This document shows positions 4,838 through 5,405 of a DNA stretch of 5,405 nucleotides, piece after piece; position 1 is the stretch's first letter, and every line of letters begins with the position of its first letter. The stretch is from NCBI GenBank assembly GCA_015904075.1, contig JABMDH010000039.1, forward strand, positions 1-5,405, given 5' to 3'. The stretch is from Nitrospira sp. GTDB taxonomy: Bacteria; Nitrospirota; Nitrospiria; Nitrospirales; Nitrospiraceae. The notes below the pieces were generated by a model. The model had not been told where the DNA came from. It made no database searches and saw only the letters and a list, made by a program, of their open reading frames with translations. A program made the position numbers and the translations under genes.

Positions 4838-5405
4838 ATGCTCGAAACAAAATTCAAAATTGTCTTCCTCTTCGTTGTGTTGGCCTGCGCGGCTCTCCCT
4901 ATCGTGGGGATCATGAGAGGCACGACGCTGACGCCATTCGAAAAGCCGGTCGATAAATCGACGAATGTGGTTGAGCAGGAGCCGGACAGCGCGCCGAACG
5001 AAGAGCCGGTTCCGGAGGACATGGTGACGATCCCGGCCGGGCCGTTCGTTCGTGGAACTGAGAGCGGCGGGTTTGATGAGCGGCCATCACGGACTATTTA
5101 CCTGGATAGTTTTTCGATTGACCGGCACGAGGTCACCAATCACTACTACCAACAGTTTGTCGTTGCCACCGGCCATCGGAAGCCCGGGTTGCCTGCGCGT
5201 TATGTCAAGAGTATCGGCAGGATGAAAGGCACTAATCAGCCGATCGTCTATGTATCGTGGGACGATGCGGCGGAATATTGCCGCTGGAAGGGAAAGCGGC
5301 TTCCGACGGAGTCGGAATGGGAAAAAGCGATGCGGGGCACTGATGGGAGACTCTGGCCCTGGGGGGATAAGGAGCAGGCGAATGGCGCCAACTGGGGCGC
5401 GGCCA
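4838..5405 (+). CDS. Second SUMF1/FGE-sulfatase-fold protein, 3'-truncated by window edge
   Basis: An open frame from ATG 4838 runs off the right edge with 189 codons visible. An N-terminal hydrophobic segment (about 8-26) acts as anchor or signal. Cys17 in a VLAC context could be a lipoprotein site, but it is imperfect. A Pro/Glu-rich linker (33-60) leads to a SUMF1 domain: MVTIPAGPFVRG (62-73), SIDRHEVTN (93-101), VSWDDAAEYCRW (139-150), KRLPTESEWEKA (153-164) and WPWGD (173-177). It is a paralogue of the preceding gene with the same anchor-linker-domain layout but clearly divergent sequence. The region that would hold or lack the catalytic Cys pair is outside the window, so its activity cannot be judged. 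The 6-nt gap and lack of a strong ribosome-binding site suggest translational coupling to the upstream gene. Confidence 0.85.
   Translation, partial: MLETKFKIVFLFVVLACAALPIVGIMRGTTLTPFEKPVDKSTNVVEQEPDSAPNEEPVPEDMVTIPAGPFVRGTESGGFDERPSRTIYLDSFSIDRHEVTNHYYQQFVVATGHRKPGLPARYVKSIGRMKGTNQPIVYVSWDDAAEYCRWKGKRLPTESEWEKAMRGTDGRLWPWGDKEQANGANWGAA

Noticed and set aside
4830..5022. Minus-strand frame over the start of the last gene
   Set aside because: The plus strand there encodes a clear anchor helix, linker and SUMF1 domain open to the window edge.

Overview
The window is a single-strand (+) gene cluster from a high-GC bacterium. The gene set is a cytochrome bd-like oxidase subunit, DUF3047 proteins, a small Gly-rich membrane protein and membrane-anchored SUMF1/FGE-sulfatase-fold proteins. 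This most resembles Nitrospira or related Nitrospirota. That assignment comes from recalled family distribution, not a search, and is moderate in confidence.

Layout: (1) 2-1282, the 3' part of a bd-like oxidase catalytic subunit (CydA superfamily) that enters from outside the window. (2) 1302-1952, a secreted DUF3047 protein. (3) 2028-2780, an unusual in-frame chimera: the first 96 residues of a small four-helix Gly-rich membrane protein joined to the last 154 residues of the bd-like subunit. (4) 2800-3450, a second DUF3047 protein. (5) 3533-3895, the intact 120-aa small membrane protein. (6) 3914-4831, a membrane-anchored SUMF1-domain protein. (7) 4838-5405, a second SUMF1-domain protein running off the right edge. 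Gaps are 19, 75, 19, 82, 18 and 6 nt, so the whole stretch looks like one operon whose promoter lies upstream of the window. No stretch longer than 300 bases lacks a gene. I see no RNA gene, insertion sequence, CRISPR array or convincing intrinsic terminator.

The main event is a tandem duplication of about 1.5 kb. The ancestral order was probably oxidase - DUF3047 - small membrane protein - SUMF1. A segment from inside the oxidase gene (818) to inside the small gene (about 2315) was duplicated head to tail. This restored both full outer genes and created one chimeric gene at the internal junction. The copies have diverged by several percent, so they are not an assembly duplicate. The chimera has stayed open, and differences from its parents are mostly synonymous. 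One central block of the oxidase tail is almost identical between copies, which suggests later gene conversion. A short hairpin between DUF3047 and the small gene is kept in both copies, with one compensatory base-pair change.

Inferred role: the cluster probably makes a membrane-bound terminal oxidase-like complex (bd-like subunit plus small membrane protein or chimera) with periplasmic partners (DUF3047 and SUMF1-fold proteins facing the periplasm). The functions of the DUF3047, small and SUMF1 proteins are not known from sequence.
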